From the NCBI GenBank assembly GCA_963513935.1, contig OY740774.1, positions 29,345,949 to 29,409,948 on the forward strand: a stretch of 64,000 bases of DNA. The letters run 5' to 3'. Position numbers and translations under genes: made by a program. The DNA is from Aphrophora alni. Taxonomy: Eukaryota > Arthropoda > Insecta > Hemiptera > Aphrophoridae. Below, one piece after another: positions 1 through 12,624 of this stretch (position 1 is its first letter; each line of letters begins with the position of its first letter). A model generated the notes under the pieces. The model was not told the origin of the DNA. It saw only the letters and a list, made by a program, of their open reading frames with translations, and did not search any database.

Positions 1-2249
1 ATAAAATATATTTATTTGTGTAGTATAATGCCTAAACTTGGTTAAGTTGTACTAATCATATATCGTATTTCCTTGTAATCTAGTTTTAATGAAGATGGAC
101 AAGAATTATTGACAATAATTATTCCTGAACAATATTTTACCTTTACATCCGACTCTTTTAAAGAAATTAATTTAAGTTACATCAAAATATCGAACTTGGA
201 GAACCGGTATTTAGAAATAAGGCATTTTATAACGATTCCAGTAGTCGTATAATATTATTTAGTTTGTTACTGATAACTTCGAAATCGGCGTTTTTGGAGA
301 CCAATATATTTTTTCATTCACAGAAGTTATATTTTACAACAGTTTGACCAAATCATTAGTCAATTTTATAAAAGTCTAAATTTTTAATTTTCGTCTTATG
401 GCAGCTGCTCCCCCCAAAAATAACATAAATAGCATCAGTATGGCCAATATATCAAATATAATCGACATCGACTCAATTGTTTGGGTTGTAGTGTAGTGTA
501 CAGACGATGTATGATTTCTATTTTATAACTATTGGTACTCCTGTTAAGCCGGTAATTGCATAACTTATAAGCATACAGACGAAATAACAATTGGGTGGTT
601 ATAATGAGACGTCATCTTCGACAATAATTTCTGTTATTGACGGGTATTGTTGCTACAACTGTAGAATTCTGATTATCGCAGAACCAAACCTTACCTTGTT
701 ACTTTTTGATTAAATAGAAAGCCTTACTCAAACAAATAAAAAAAAGTTTCTGAAAGAATAAAACGGACATGGAAACGAAGAAACTTGTTCTACCCCCATG
801 ACACTTAACAATAATTTGAATGGTGTAAAATATTTACATTGCGTAAAAATTATGAATAACACAAACAATGGTTTGATTTATTACAATAGTTAGAAAAAAC
901 TGTCTTTTTGTTTCTGTTTTTTATTAGGATTATTTCAAAATTTTGAGTAATTCATATAAATAAAAGAAAAGTGGTTTTGATAACATATTATTAAAAGGTT
1001 TGACCGTCATACAAAAAATATACTAAATAAATTATTATTGTTGTTTTTTTCTTCTTCTCCTTCAAGTTTTGTACTGTAGAACATATTAAGACATCCTCGC
1101 TGAATCGCTAAAGCCTCATTTAGAATAATACTTTATTACAGAGAAAATATACACGATAATAGAACTAAAGTTTTCTGTCCGTTTAAACTCTCAATACAGC
1201 TTACCCTCGCAACCGTTCCGATGGTCAATGTTAGATCTTTAGTTTGTTGGGTCTCACATACATTCTCGCGTCTTTATACCGTGTTCACTCATCGCCTTAA
1301 AAAGGTAAAAAGGAAGGAAAGAACATTAAATAAAGAACAAATTACACCATTACTCACAATAGGTGAGCTCGTGAGGCTAATGGGAAAGTTAATACTATAT
1401 GTGATTGCTAATTGTTATTGTATAATTAATAAGAAATCGCTAATATTTAGATTTATTATTATATACTATTAATTATTAATGTATTTTAGTCGTGCCTACA
1501 ATATTCCGTGTTTAAAAATCCTCGAGTAGTCTTCGACATGAAATACCTCAAAACTTCTAAAACGAGGTGTCATATTGAGTACCCTATAATTGTATTGCCA
1601 TAATACTCTAATTGAAAAATAATAATGTAAACAAACTGGACTAAAAAATTTCATAAACTTTAATATTTAAATAAAGGCATTCGAATCTATGTCACAAAGT
1701 ACAATATGAACAATTCTCAAAAATTGTTCAATTATAACTTTAATTTGAATAGTGTATTATCGACTTCTAAGTTATATTATACTAATATAGTTCAATGTAA
1801 ACAAGTGCAGTGTGTATTTAATGTATTTTCATATAAATTCTAAAGAAACTTTATTTTATAAATCTTGCTTCTATTTTTCATTTAACTTAATATCACAAGT
1901 TCTTTATAAAATATTCATCCCTGCGTAAACACAGTTCTCGAAATGCTGCAAATTTTCCAGCCTAATTATCAACCTTGTTTTCAGTTCGTTAAATACGAAT
2001 CTTAATCGACAATTACTTAATTTATTGCTTACTATCATGACTGTTATTTAAAGTAAGAAAAATTTTATGTTTTAGAAATTAAATAAGAAAAATTGAAGCA
2101 TTTCTCATACAGTAAGAAACAAAATGAGAAAATATTAATAAACAATAAAAAAACAATAATATTTGTATCCACGCAACTGAAAAAAAACCATTGATAATTA
2201 GGCTAGATATATTGATGAATTTGTGATTATATTTACGTAGGATTGGCGA
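1..2249. other. AT-rich DNA, no gene recognised
   Basis: Very AT-rich sequence with homopolymer A and T runs. The longest open frame (1,221-1,472, 83 codons) has no recognisable motif and reads like chance AT-rich sequence. I see no repeat array, RNA gene or transposon end before the piggyBac element. Confidence 0.6.
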
Positions 2250-2253
2250 TTAA

Positions 2254-2470
2254 TCCCTCAACTGGTGATGTTGGGTCTGGGATACCCAAGAGAATTTTTG
2301 TTTTGTTCTGTTGCCGACCTGCTTTAATTCCCGCCACTCAAATCCTCAGTATGCTCAAGTCAGTGCAACCTGAGACCGTGTGAGTAGTAGTTCGAACGTG
2401 TTTATTCTTGAATTGTTCGTTATTGAAAGTTAAAATTTGATTTGGGTCTTCCAGACCCAACGTCACCAGA
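2254..2470. repeat. piggyBac left end with internal inverted repeat
   Basis: The terminal motif CTGGTGATGTTGGGTCTGGG at 2,262 is repeated in inverted orientation at 2,444-2,470 (GGGTCTTCCAGACCCAACGT and onward), just before the transposase start. The first about 210 bp of the element can therefore fold back on itself. The same motif pair also occurs at the right end. Confidence 0.75.
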
Positions 2471-2506
2471 TATGCTAATTTTATTGCTAATGTTGTACTT
2501 TACATA

Positions 2507-3143
2507 ATGACATCTTCTACACGTAATATTAATACAAGTGATCCAGATTATTCTGATATTGTCAGAGATATGATGGAAGAGTGTGATAGTGACTCAGACC
2601 TCGTAGATGACAGTGATGCGGACCCTATTTTTGAGGTTAGTGACCTTAACACATATTCTGCAATGGATACAGAAAATGAAGACATTGGTTCAAGTGATCC
2701 CTTAGAGCAACAAATAGATAATGATAGTGCTAGCTCATCTAGTACACAAACATCTAATAATTATTGCTATGGCCGTGGAAAGAAGAAATTTAAATTGGCA
2801 AAGAGTGCCCCTGCTCGTGGAACAAGAACTCCTGCGCATAATATAATACCACGAATACTTTTTCCAGGAATTATGGGTCCAACCGAAGACCTTGGAAATA
2901 AATGCTCTGAACTTCAATCCTGCGATTGCGTTAAGACTGATGATATACTGAATGAGGTAGTTTTTCATACAAATGAAAACTTGGAAGAAATCAGAGTGAA
3001 ATATAACACACCTGAAAAAGTCGAGCTTAGAAACACTGGCATTGTAGAAATGAGAGCTTTTATAGGCATATTGTTTTATTTTGGTCATTTTAAATCAAAC
3101 CACGAAGATTTACAGTCTCTGTATGCAACAGATGGCACAGGCC

Positions 3144-3194
<51 letters not shown>

Positions 3195-4250
3195 CAACAA
3201 TGTCTCAAAAGTGCCTTTTGACTTTGTTGTCTTGTTTGAGGTTTGATAGTAAACACGACAGAGAGACAAGAATTAATGATGATAAGGCAGCTGCAATCTC
3301 CTGGCTGTTCAATAGATTTGTTGAAAATTCTCAAACTAATTATTCTCCTTTTGAGTTCACATGTGTCGACGAAATGCTTGTCCCATTTCGTGAACGATGC
3401 CAATTTAAGATGTATATATCTATAAAGCCGGCCAAATATGGCTTGAAGATTATGGTGTTGGCAGACGCTAAATCTCATTACTTTATCAATGGATATATTT
3501 ATACTGGAAAAGATTCTGATGGCATTGGACTATCTAATGAAGAGAAAAAGCTGTTGGTTCAATCACAAGCAGTTGTTCGTTTGACCAAGCCAATTGAGCA
3601 TTCTAGAAGGAATGTCACTGGAGATAACTGGTTCTCCTGCGTGGAAGTGGCGAGGGAATTGGAGAAAAGGGACCTAACGTATGTGGGTACTCTTAGGAAA
3701 AATAAAGCGGAAATTCTATTTGCGTTTCTACCAAACATGCATAGGGTAGTTGAGTCTGCTGTATGGGTTTACAAATGACATGACCCTAGTTTCCTTCGTG
3801 CCTGCAAAGAGCAAAGCAGCGTACCTACGAAAGGAGGCGTAAATTCGCTGGACCAAAAGTGTGCATTGTATACCGTCATCAGGCGAATAAAAAGATGGCC
3901 CATTGTTTTGTTCTATGCAATCCTGAATATTTCTTCTGTTAACTCTTTTGTAATATACTATTCATTTCGGGACAGTAAAAAGTTATCTCGCCCCCAGTTC
4001 CAGAAAAATTTAAGCAGGAGTCTTGTGGAACTACATCTGCGAAAAAGACTTTACAATCTAAACCTCACAAGAGAACTAATGAAAATGATTGGAAGAGGTG
4101 CCACGTCAAGAAGTACGAGTTGGTGAAAAAAGGAAAAGATTTAAATTGTGCCCAAAAGGAAAAGACAGGAAAACAAAATTTGTGTGCAACTCATGCAATA
4201 AGTCTTACTGTCTGGAGTGCAGAGCCAGTCTGTGTGGTACGGACAACTAA
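2507..4250 (+). pseudogene. piggyBac transposase (DDE_Tnp_1_7 family), inactivated
   Basis: Would encode the DDE/D transposase that cuts and pastes piggyBac elements at TTAA. The first open frame (2,507-3,778, 423 residues) has an acidic Asp/Ser-rich N-terminus (about residues 14-75). The catalytic core follows, with Asp290 in CVDEMLVPFRERC and Asp375 in NVTGDNWFSC, and KPAKYGLKI at 309-317. A (TA)n run adds an Ile-Tyr stretch (residues 215-230) just after ATDGTGRD. The frame shifts near 3,764, where FTNDMTLVSFVPAKSK continues in another frame. About 30-40 residues are then missing at about 3,826-3,832. The third frame resumes as GGVNSLDQ, with Asn where the family has its third catalytic Asp. 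It continues through RRIKRWPIVLFYAILNIS (from about 3,884). A final shift near 4,090 leads to the C-terminal Cys-rich zinc finger (CPKGKDRK, CNSCNKSYCLEC, ending TAA at 4,248). The family call is firm and the gene is clearly dead. Confidence 0.92.
3147..3190. repeat. (TA)n microsatellite inside the transposase reading frame
   Basis: About 22 TA dinucleotides translate as alternating Ile-Tyr without breaking the frame. Related transposases normally have GRDIF directly followed by RATMS here, so the run is an expansion within the coding sequence. Confidence 0.9.
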
Positions 4251-4595
4251 AACGTAAGTTGAAACACCAAAACTAAAACCTGGGCAGAATTTTTATATGA
4301 TGTTTTACATTAAAGCTATATTTTTTTTATTAATTCACATATATTTAGCTATAAGATGTAGTGATTTCAAAACCAAGAGAAAATAATACTAATGTCTAAT
4401 GTTTATTTTTATAAAGTATGTGTTTTATTTGAAATTTGTGTAAATATTTTTTCAGAAATTCCCCTAAAATTTTAATAGTGAAGCTAGACTTAAAGTATTT
4501 TCAATTTTAACTTACCATAACTACCCTTAACCAAATGTGTTATAGATAAAATTTTGTCAATTTTATTTCTAATGAATTGAGCAATTTTAATAAAC

Positions 4596-4665
4596 GGGTG
4601 TGCCAGACCCAGCGTCACCTGATATGTGACTGGTAAGTAACGTCACCAGTTATTATCAATATTAA
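4596..4665. repeat. piggyBac right terminal inverted repeat
   Basis: Contains GGGTGTGCCAGACCCAGCGT from 4,596, which is the reverse complement of the left-end motif with a few changes. A second copy of the ACGTCACCAGT core lies at about 4,640-4,650, followed by TTAA at 4,662. Two motif copies at this end may reflect a subterminal repeat or an internal duplication. Confidence 0.7.
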
Positions 4666-6940
4666 TCTAAAATGATAAATAAATGTAAAGTCCATAAGAT
4701 ATCGTTCTTCTAAATGAAAAAGAATTAAATAAACACAATTCTTATAAATATTTAAATGCTTGTGTTTCTTTTAACTTACAATAATTTATTATGTAACTCA
4801 AATCACAGTTATGTAATTAGACGATTTATAAGAATGTTTCATTTTCTACATGTAAGACCAACACATAAATTTTAACATTAGTTCCAAATTTTTTTATAAA
4901 ATATAAGCACTAAGCAATAAAAAAAGAGCATATTCTGAACCATCGGTCAAACATTTAAATCAACAATGGCGCCGATTTGAACCTGATATATCTCAAAATT
5001 GACTTGATATATTTAGATTAGGTTTTTGACGATTTATAACTCAAGCCGTTATATTTTACAATGCATAACATAAATCACTATTTTCGGAATAAATTTAGAA
5101 AATACTAATATGACAAAGAGGAATATAGGTTTCATTTCAGTATTTTAAAATTAAATTTTATTGCAAAAACTAATTTTTATAAGATTGTTTCGAACACTTT
5201 TTGTTTTTTTATGTAGGTGTGTAAGGATATTTGAGTTATGTTTGTGCAAAATTTACATAAAAAAATATAAAACTATATATCTGTCCAAAATTTGTTATAT
5301 TTAAAGATAAGTAGTTTTCCCACCTCAAACATCAAAGATTTACGAGTCAGTTGAACTAAATGAAATTTGCACACTATACATATAAATCAACTCTCCTTCT
5401 CTCTTACTTTAGACAGAATTTCTTTTTGAGTTTGATTTGAAACGAAAACAGGAATCAATTTTTCATAAAACAAAATAATGAATTTAATACGTGTAATTTC
5501 TTTATAGTGTAAATCGATGCAGTCGTCATCCACTTTAAAAATAGTTAAGAGCATATAATAGAGATATCAAATAGTCCAATACCGTTAGATTTGTCAGAAA
5601 ACAAGAGATGAAAAAGAGATATCTAACCCAAAACTACGCAGATAGGTTACATTCAAGGACAATAACTTTACGGCCCGTTAAAAGTAATTTTACAAAGATA
5701 TAATATTACAAAATCTCATTCAATATAATTAAATTCTAACAAATATAGCGGGCACTTCCTCACTTTACTACAAGGTAGAAAGGAACTAAGTGCACAGAAG
5801 GAAACAGATTTTTTTTGTCAAAATATTTGATTTCAGATGCCATTCTTGATCGGAAATCTATTACTTGAAACTTGAAATCACTGATGAATTATATTTGACA
5901 CATTTGTTCAAATATTTGATCATAAGTGCCATAAGTATTTTTACTTTTTTTATTTGTTGTGAACGTTGATATCAGAAATAACACACTATTTTTATATCAA
6001 CAAATACATTTAGGCCCTATTAGATATCAATTTATTTGTAATAACATTTGACAATTGATTTACTCTAAATAGTATATTATAATACAGTTTCATTCAAAAC
6101 TGATATCAGAAAGAAATAATACTAGAAAAATGAATTATTTATCAATATATTTTGGTTGGGCTTGATTATTTTTAATCGAGTCTCAAAACACAGGTATTAA
6201 AGTGAATACATAAAAAATAAATAATAACATGGTTAAATATTTAACAGTAGCTTATAGCAATTTTGTTCAAAGTTTCTTTAAAAATGATTTATTAATAGTT
6301 TTTAAACAAATATTAGACAATGGTGTCTATGTCCCATTCAATTTTTAATAGATTGGAAAAATTGATTGGAAAAGAGAAAATATACACCGCGCCGTTGAAA
6401 TTTTCTGGTACTTAACCAACTTAAACTGAATTTTAATTGCTGCAGGTACCTTATGACCACAGTTGAACAGGTACTTTCATTTCTTGAAAACGTCTGTTAG
6501 TTTAACTAGAGCTCTAGCCTTTTATGCAATCCACATACTTTCCTCATAAAATCAAACGATACATCCTTACTAATCAGAATAAAACTCGATACTAACAAAT
6601 TATTGCGTTCACTTTTTGCCAAGTGAGGTATGGCACATATATTTAAAAAAATAATATAATAATAATATAAAATATATATTTTATTTTATTTTAATGAAAA
6701 AAGTAGGTTTTTGATGGTTAACAACCAGTTATTAAAAAAAAAACCTTGTCTTTCCGAGTCTTTGGTCACTTACTGTACCTTTTAGAGTAACACTACATAA
6801 TAACATAATTTATATACATCTTGTTATAACCAAATTTTATTATTTTTGTTGAGTCTAAATAAGTTTACGAGTATTTACAAAAACATTTTATACACAGAAT
6901 TTAAAATCATTATTTATTTCACATAGGTATGTGTTTTCTG
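4666..6940. other. AT-rich DNA between two piggyBac relics
   Basis: No gene or tandem array seen. A weak partial match to the roughly 200-bp dispersed repeat lies at about 5,558-5,650 (AGAAAACAAGAG, then GATATCTAACCCAAAACTACG split by a few bases). The rest is unstructured AT-rich sequence. Confidence 0.5.
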
Positions 6941-6944
6941 TAAT

Positions 6945-8900
6945 ATGCCTCAGATAATGACGACGAGCACTACGTACCTAACAGAGAGCGTTCAGAAGTC
7001 TCGTACTGCGAAAAATTTGGCAAGTACTATTATTTTTTCTCACGGTTATAATATCTATATTAAAAAATAATTGAGTTTATATTATAATATTCTTATAACT
7101 TATATAATATTTCTGTGTTTAGTGGAAAATCGTGAGAGAGAGGCCGAGTCAGACAAGGATGATGAAATGACTTAAAACGTTCCAACTAGTGGCGAATCGT
7201 CACAACCGACGACATTTACTGCCAAAGACAACACTGTTTGTTCTAAAAAACCATGAATTCAACATCAAACTTCGACTGAAAATATTATTCACGGCAAAGA
7301 TGTGGCCCACATAGAAGCACAGAGACTTTATCAATTAGTGAAACATTCAAAAGAGTTTTCACTGATCGATGTAATTGTTCGTCACACCAACAAGAAGGCA
7401 ATCTTTGTATGTAGTTCATACAACAAGGAAAATCCTACGAAAAAGCAAATGTCGTGGAGAAATTTAACTTTTCAAGAGCTCTACGTGTTCTTGGGAGTTC
7501 TTATGCCAGGTGCAAACAACTCGAATACTGATCATTCATTAGATATGTGGAATTTCCATTATACAGAGCTTCAATAGATTTTAGAATATACTAAGATTTA
7601 TTCGGTTTGAGGATACAAATACACGTGAAGTACGTATAAAAGAAGATAAGGAAGCGCCCGCTATGTATGGACAATGTTGATTGCCAATTTTCAGCACTTT
7701 ACAAACCAAAAGAGTGTTTGACAGTCGAGGAGCAACTTTACCCATACACAGAGCGAACTAAATTCACCCAGTATATACCATAGAAACCAGCAAAGTATGG
7801 TGGATTTGTGATGCAGAAAATTCATACCCATTGAACAGTCAAATTTACACTTTCAACTAACAATTAAATTACCTTTAATGGTTTCCGCCAGGTGACTTCT
7901 TTTTTAAAAATACTGACACGTTTAAAAGACTGTGCTTCATCTTCAGAGTTATTTTTCTTTTAACTCAGTCGAGATCGTTATCACATTAAAATAAAAATAA
8001 AACATAAAATCACACGGACATATTTAATAATTTATACACTTTCAAATCAACAGCCGGTCGCGAAAAAAATCAAGGTGGAAGAGTAGTAAAAGATTTGTCC
8101 GCACAATATAAAGGATCTGTAAGAAATATTTCAATAGACTACTCTACCTTTAGCAAAGTATTTATTGTCGTGGAACCTAACAATTGTTAAACTTTGAAAA
8201 AAATAATAACTAATTTCCAGTAAACATGCTAGCATCTAAAGATCTTGAAGAATTGCCTACTTTAATTGGGTTTCATGAAAAAGTTATTATATGTTCCTAA
8301 AATAAAGAAAGCTGTTATAATATCATCTACGATGCACTCAGAGGCAGTAATTTGCAACAAAACAGAAAAAAGTAATCAGAAATTGTTCAGTATTATAACC
8401 ATAATTGGAGTCGATATAATGGATCAGATAATGGGTCGTTACACAACCCACATACGGACTAACCGTTGATCTCTTGCATTAAAAAAAAAATTGGATTTCG
8501 CCAGTCCTGCAAGCTATATAAATTTATTATAAAAATAACACAAATGATAAAAAGATAAACGAATGCCAATTATTATTATTATTGCGAAAATTCAGTGCAT
8601 AATTAATTATGCATGCCATCGATAGAAGTACGATGTCAAAATATTCAAATTATGAGAAATTTCACCACTTGAATTCGATCGAAAGCATCTATAGAAAACA
8701 ACATGAAGTGAGTCAGGTGGGTCTCGTCAACAAACAGATTACACTGGATTAAAAATTATTGTAGGACCATGTTATATTTGTTCCCAGGGCGCCCATAAGA
8801 AACGGAGAAAACGCGAAAATCAAGTAAAGATTGTATTATACCGCTTTGCGATGAAAATTCAAAACCAATTACAAAATGTTTTGAAGAATAAATTCAATAT
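6945..8900 (+). pseudogene. second piggyBac-like transposase relic, intron-bearing, heavily decayed
   Basis: Scattered pieces of a different piggyBac-family transposase lie in order. An acidic N-terminus (SDNDDEHYVPNRER, about 6,953-6,994) is followed by an intron-like gap from GT at about 7,021 to TTTCTGTGTTTAG ending about 7,122. A second acidic exon piece with in-frame stops comes next. Then come VRHTNKKAIF and WRNLTFQELYVFLGVLM in an open frame at 7,302-7,577, RFIRFEDTNTREVR near 7,600-7,640, and TVEEQLYPY (about 7,730) followed by KPAKYGG. VVKDLSAQYKGSVRNIS is near 8,088. A last open frame (8,266-8,469) has YVPKIKKAVIISSTMHS and GVDIMDQIMGRYTTHIRTNR. A Cys-containing tail (CYICSQGAHKKRRKREN) lies near 8,770-8,825. 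The first catalytic Asp is replaced by Glu and several stops and shifts are present. No terminal repeats were located. It is clearly distinct from the 2.5-kb copy. Confidence 0.85.
7021..7122 (+). other. probable intron of the second piggyBac relic
   Basis: The gap starts GTACTATT and ends TTTCTGTGTTTAG. It is AT-rich, about 100 bp, and sits between two acidic coding pieces typical of a piggyBac N-terminus. The splice sites are inferred from the GT/AG ends and the change of coding character only. Confidence 0.45.
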
Positions 8901-9489
8901 GACAATATTCTAAGTATAAATTATAATATAATTAATTAAAAGTTATATAAATTCGTTAATTTATATATTACGTCAAATTTAAACCTTTCATTGATATAAT
9001 TCATACAATTTTATATACCAGTCACAATATTACACTAATAAATTGTGTTTAGTTGAGAGTGTTTCTTTTTATATTTTGGAAAGATTTGATTGTCCAGAAT
9101 CGAACCTAAAAATGACAACTAATTATTTTTAATATTATTAGGTAGTTACTAGTTAATATAAAAATAGATTTATGTGTCAACAATGATTGATAACATCTCA
9201 CTGATATATCTGTAGCAATATTAATATTTATAACTAAATGGGAAAACAACCAGTTTGACACATTAGTTATAATTCACATCCTTTAGGTTTTATTACTTTA
9301 GTTAAATCTATAAACTCTATTGGTATAAATATGCTTACAGAAGAAATTCGTATTTGAATGCGTTTAGAAAATCCATTTACTACAATAAATTTTACAAATT
9401 AGATCGTGATTATTATCAAATTATTATAATATTTTACAGGTATTGCTTATACTTTGATGTAAGCAACTTGATTACGCCCATCAATTTGT
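8901..9489. other. AT-rich DNA, nothing recognised
   Basis: No open frame of note, array or transposon end. The left segmental-duplication block begins at the right edge of this stretch. Confidence 0.5.
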
Positions 9490-11309
9490 CTTTAGGTATT
9501 TGATAATATGTATTCACTATCTAAATCTAGATAAACACTCTATTAATAAATTTTTTAATTTATATGTTTCGATAGCTATCAATTTGTCACACGAAGTGAT
9601 GTGATTAATGGTTGTAATAATCATCCCCCAATTGGGGTAGTGCTCACCTCTATAATGAAAAGGTGTTACAGCACCTTGTGTTAAAGCAGACAAGTACATT
9701 TATCGAAACTTCACCTCACATAATTTTCGGGTTACCTTGCCCGTTACTGAAGCTTTGGTTCGTTTATTAAAGACCGTTGCAAATAATAATCCATCTAAAT
9801 TATATATTATTATATTTTTACATTAATTAAACTGACATGAAAACAATGAAATTTATCATTCACTTGTGAAAAACAACAGTTGTGGAAGTTTCCTTAACCA
9901 ATTGCAAGAAACACAAATTTCCCCATCTAGCTCTTTATTTGAATAAGTTCCTGTTTAAATGACTCAGTTAATACAATCAGCTGTTAGATGTACCCAAACA
10001 TTGAGTATATATATAAATTCACACATAGTTTTTGTGACTTAGTCTCGGTTCATAATATAAAGGTTTTCTTGTGGAAATTTGTCCACAATTTATTTCATTT
10101 TTAAAATAAATTGTATTACTGTAATCCTAGAGAAATTAAAATAAAAAAAACTCTCTTAATGTGCTTTCTAACACTTTGTACTCCATCATTTTGACAATTA
10201 AAATAAATGGGTTAATTATTAAACAAATTTATCTTACTTCTTGATGCGAACTTCTAGGGATTGGTAACACCAATTCCACGATGCCCATGGTATTGCACAG
10301 CAATAAGTGCCCAGTTGTGTTTATTTGAGATTACTGTCGAAACCAACATAATCTTTAGAGAGTCTCTGGCTTGATTCTGTTAGAATTAAGAGATCAGGAT
10401 GTGATCAGTGATTCTTGTACCATATAGCAAATCTTAAATTTAACCGTAATGTAACGGTTATAATGGTAAACACTCCAAGAACTATAGAAAGACATAATTA
10501 TATAAACGAAACTCACTTCACTTTAATAAACTTTATAGGGACTAAAACGTTAGTTTAATGCATTAAATATGATACAAATTTATAAACAAAATAATTAACA
10601 CGTAAAAAAATTTTTTTTGAGAAGAATAAATTTGATTTAATTACAGAATCCTTTTTGACCTACCTTTGATAATTTCATGTTCTGTTTCAATTACTTGCAT
10701 TAAAAACTTCAAACATCGGCAATGCTGAAAGCATTTAAAGCGGATTCTCACCGTACTCACCGGTTCGTTAAACCTGAGTTTTAATTTCAGAACGTCTTTT
10801 TTATGATTTACTGCAGTAGTTTTTATTAGTAGCAAATGTGTTACTTAAATAAAATATGATTATTAAATGTTTTTAAACTTTTTTAATTTTTATGATATAC
10901 GTATTTGAACTTGTGAAAGATACTTTATTAGGAATTAAATTTATTGGATTAATAAAACAAAACGTTATTGATTACTTTATCTAATTATAAGAACGATTTA
11001 TTACAATATGAAAGAACAAATGGGTCATATCATACTACTTATCCAGCCCTAGTTGAAATAAAATCCTAACAGTTCTTGTAGTTGTGATTTTATTAACGAA
11101 CCTCCACTTGTTTTGACTATAAGCTTAGTCTGGGCTCTTAACTACGTGCATTTGTTGTTTTTATGAGGGCAAGTTACGTTGTCAAATTTTCCCCAATGCC
11201 TGCAATATTTTCATTGTAGATAGATTTAGTCGGTGTGATATCTATTATAAAAATCTAACAACGTATTAATCAAATCGAGGTATTTCAACCCAAAAAATCT
11301 TTCGGTCTT

Positions 11310-11560
11310 CATCGTTTTATAAAAATTAAAGACATACTATAAAGACCCCTAATTCTCAAATAATATAATAGCTTCAATATTGGGAGATGAAAAAAGTTGA
11401 TCAAGAGAAATCAGATAGGAAAGAAAAATTAGATGAGTCTAACACGATACTACATGAAAAGGGGGTAGGGTCCAGTTAATTTCCTCGGGATTGCAAGCCT
11501 GTACCTCCCTACCCTTGAGAGGAGGTCGTGTTTTAAATCTACCATTTGTTGTTAGTCTCT
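11310..11560 (+). repeat. dispersed ~200-bp repeat, copy 1
   Basis: Begins CATCGTTTTATAAAAAT and carries ATAAAGACCCCTAATTCTCA, CTAATATAGCTTC-like sequence, AGTTGATCAAGAGAAATCAG, and later GGGTAGGGTCCAGTTAAT and CCTCGGGATTGC. Its relatives lie at 19,212, 35,360, 42,510, 49,056, 51,455 (reversed) and 58,260. It has no coding potential and could be a SINE-like or MITE-like element. Confidence 0.7.
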
Positions 11561-12467
11561 ATTTTGTGTGTGTAAGGTAAGCTGTTCTGGCCAAACGTGT
11601 CTACCAATCCTTATGAAATTTAATTATTTTCTTTTCAAATAAGCTAAACACCGCTTTTTTTCAAAACTTCCTTTTATGTTTTACTTTAACTCTGTACTAT
11701 TACAAGACGTGGACACACTCCAACTAGAAAGAAAGTAGGCACTCTGAGAAATATTAAATATAATATTGTAAACAAGGCGTTGGTGAGCAGGGGGACGTAT
11801 TAACATCTAATAAAATTTGAACGGTTTAAAAAAATTTCATGCTGCAAATTTTATAAACTGCCGGATTTTATCTTGCCATGAAGGCTGTTTGAAATTTCGC
11901 TTTCAATATGCTTTCCATTGAATATCAAAGAGCTCTAAGTACATATACATAAGTTTTATACAAACAATTCATAAAATAAGTTATCTTGAAGTACAATCTC
12001 TACACACTTGTATTATTAAACACTTCAATCTAACATAGTTTTACAATTAATCTATCAAAGAGGCATCACTCCACAGTAAACATATTTCAGTCCTATCTAA
12101 GAACGAAGCTGAGTATGATATTGGCTAAGTGTGGCTTTGATAATTAACTTAAGTACGGTGTGTCCGATTTGACTGTAATATAATTAACATGATTTTATTT
12201 TAAAGTCCTTGAACAAATACTGTTTATTTAATTTCGCAATGTAATTAAAGTTTAATTTCAGTTTATAAAAAAAAAGTTTTTTTTTTTTTTTTTTTTTTCA
12301 AATTCAACTGCATCTATTGAAAATGTTTTATGTACTTCCAATTTATAGTGATTTGATTTTATTGTTGTTAATATGTAAAAGTCAATATTGAGTGTTTAAA
12401 ATTAATGTTTTAAGGAATCAGTTACATATTTAATGTAACAATAGAAATTTCTTGTTAAAATTCCATG

Positions 12468-12624
12468 TTATAGGATTAAATAAAGCACTGAAACTAAAGT
12501 TTTTAAAATGTAATAACATAATTATCCTAGATTTGTTTCACCTTCCGTCATCTTCGGGCAATTGATAATTAAGTTAAATTAAATTTTCGAAACTGTATCT
12601 TCAGTGCTTTATTTAATCCTATAA
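12468..12624. mobile_element. 157-bp MITE with perfect 25-bp terminal inverted repeats
   Basis: The left end begins TTATAGGATTAAATAAAGCA (12,468-12,492 in full). Its exact reverse complement closes the element at 12,600-12,624. If the outer TA is the target duplication, this is a Tc1/mariner-type miniature element. The paralogous position in the right block (about 43,590-43,615) lacks it and runs straight into the shared ATTCATTGAAACT-like sequence, an approximate empty site. There is no coding sequence inside. Confidence 0.85.

Larger units (their letters stand above)
2250..4665 (+). mobile_element. piggyBac-superfamily DNA transposon, non-autonomous relic
   Basis: A piggyBac-like element of about 2.4 kb. 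It is bounded by TTAA at 2,250-2,253 and 4,662-4,665, the target duplication expected for this superfamily. The left end carries CTGGTGATGTTGGGTCTGGG (2,262-2,281). The right end carries the inverted counterpart at 4,601-4,620 (CCAGACCCAGCGTCACCTG type) plus a second outer copy at about 4,639-4,650. The length is typical of a complete element. Its single gene (2,507-4,250) is broken, so the copy cannot move unaided. The exact outer boundary on the right is uncertain, because the bases between TTAA and the shared ACTGGTGA motif differ between the ends (8 versus 12 bases). Confidence 0.85.

Noticed and set aside
1221..1472. 83-codon open frame as a small gene
   Set aside because: No recognisable motif; typical chance frame in AT-rich DNA.
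2735..3478. Minus-strand frames of 117 and 122 codons
   Set aside because: Shadows of the piggyBac transposase on the opposite strand.
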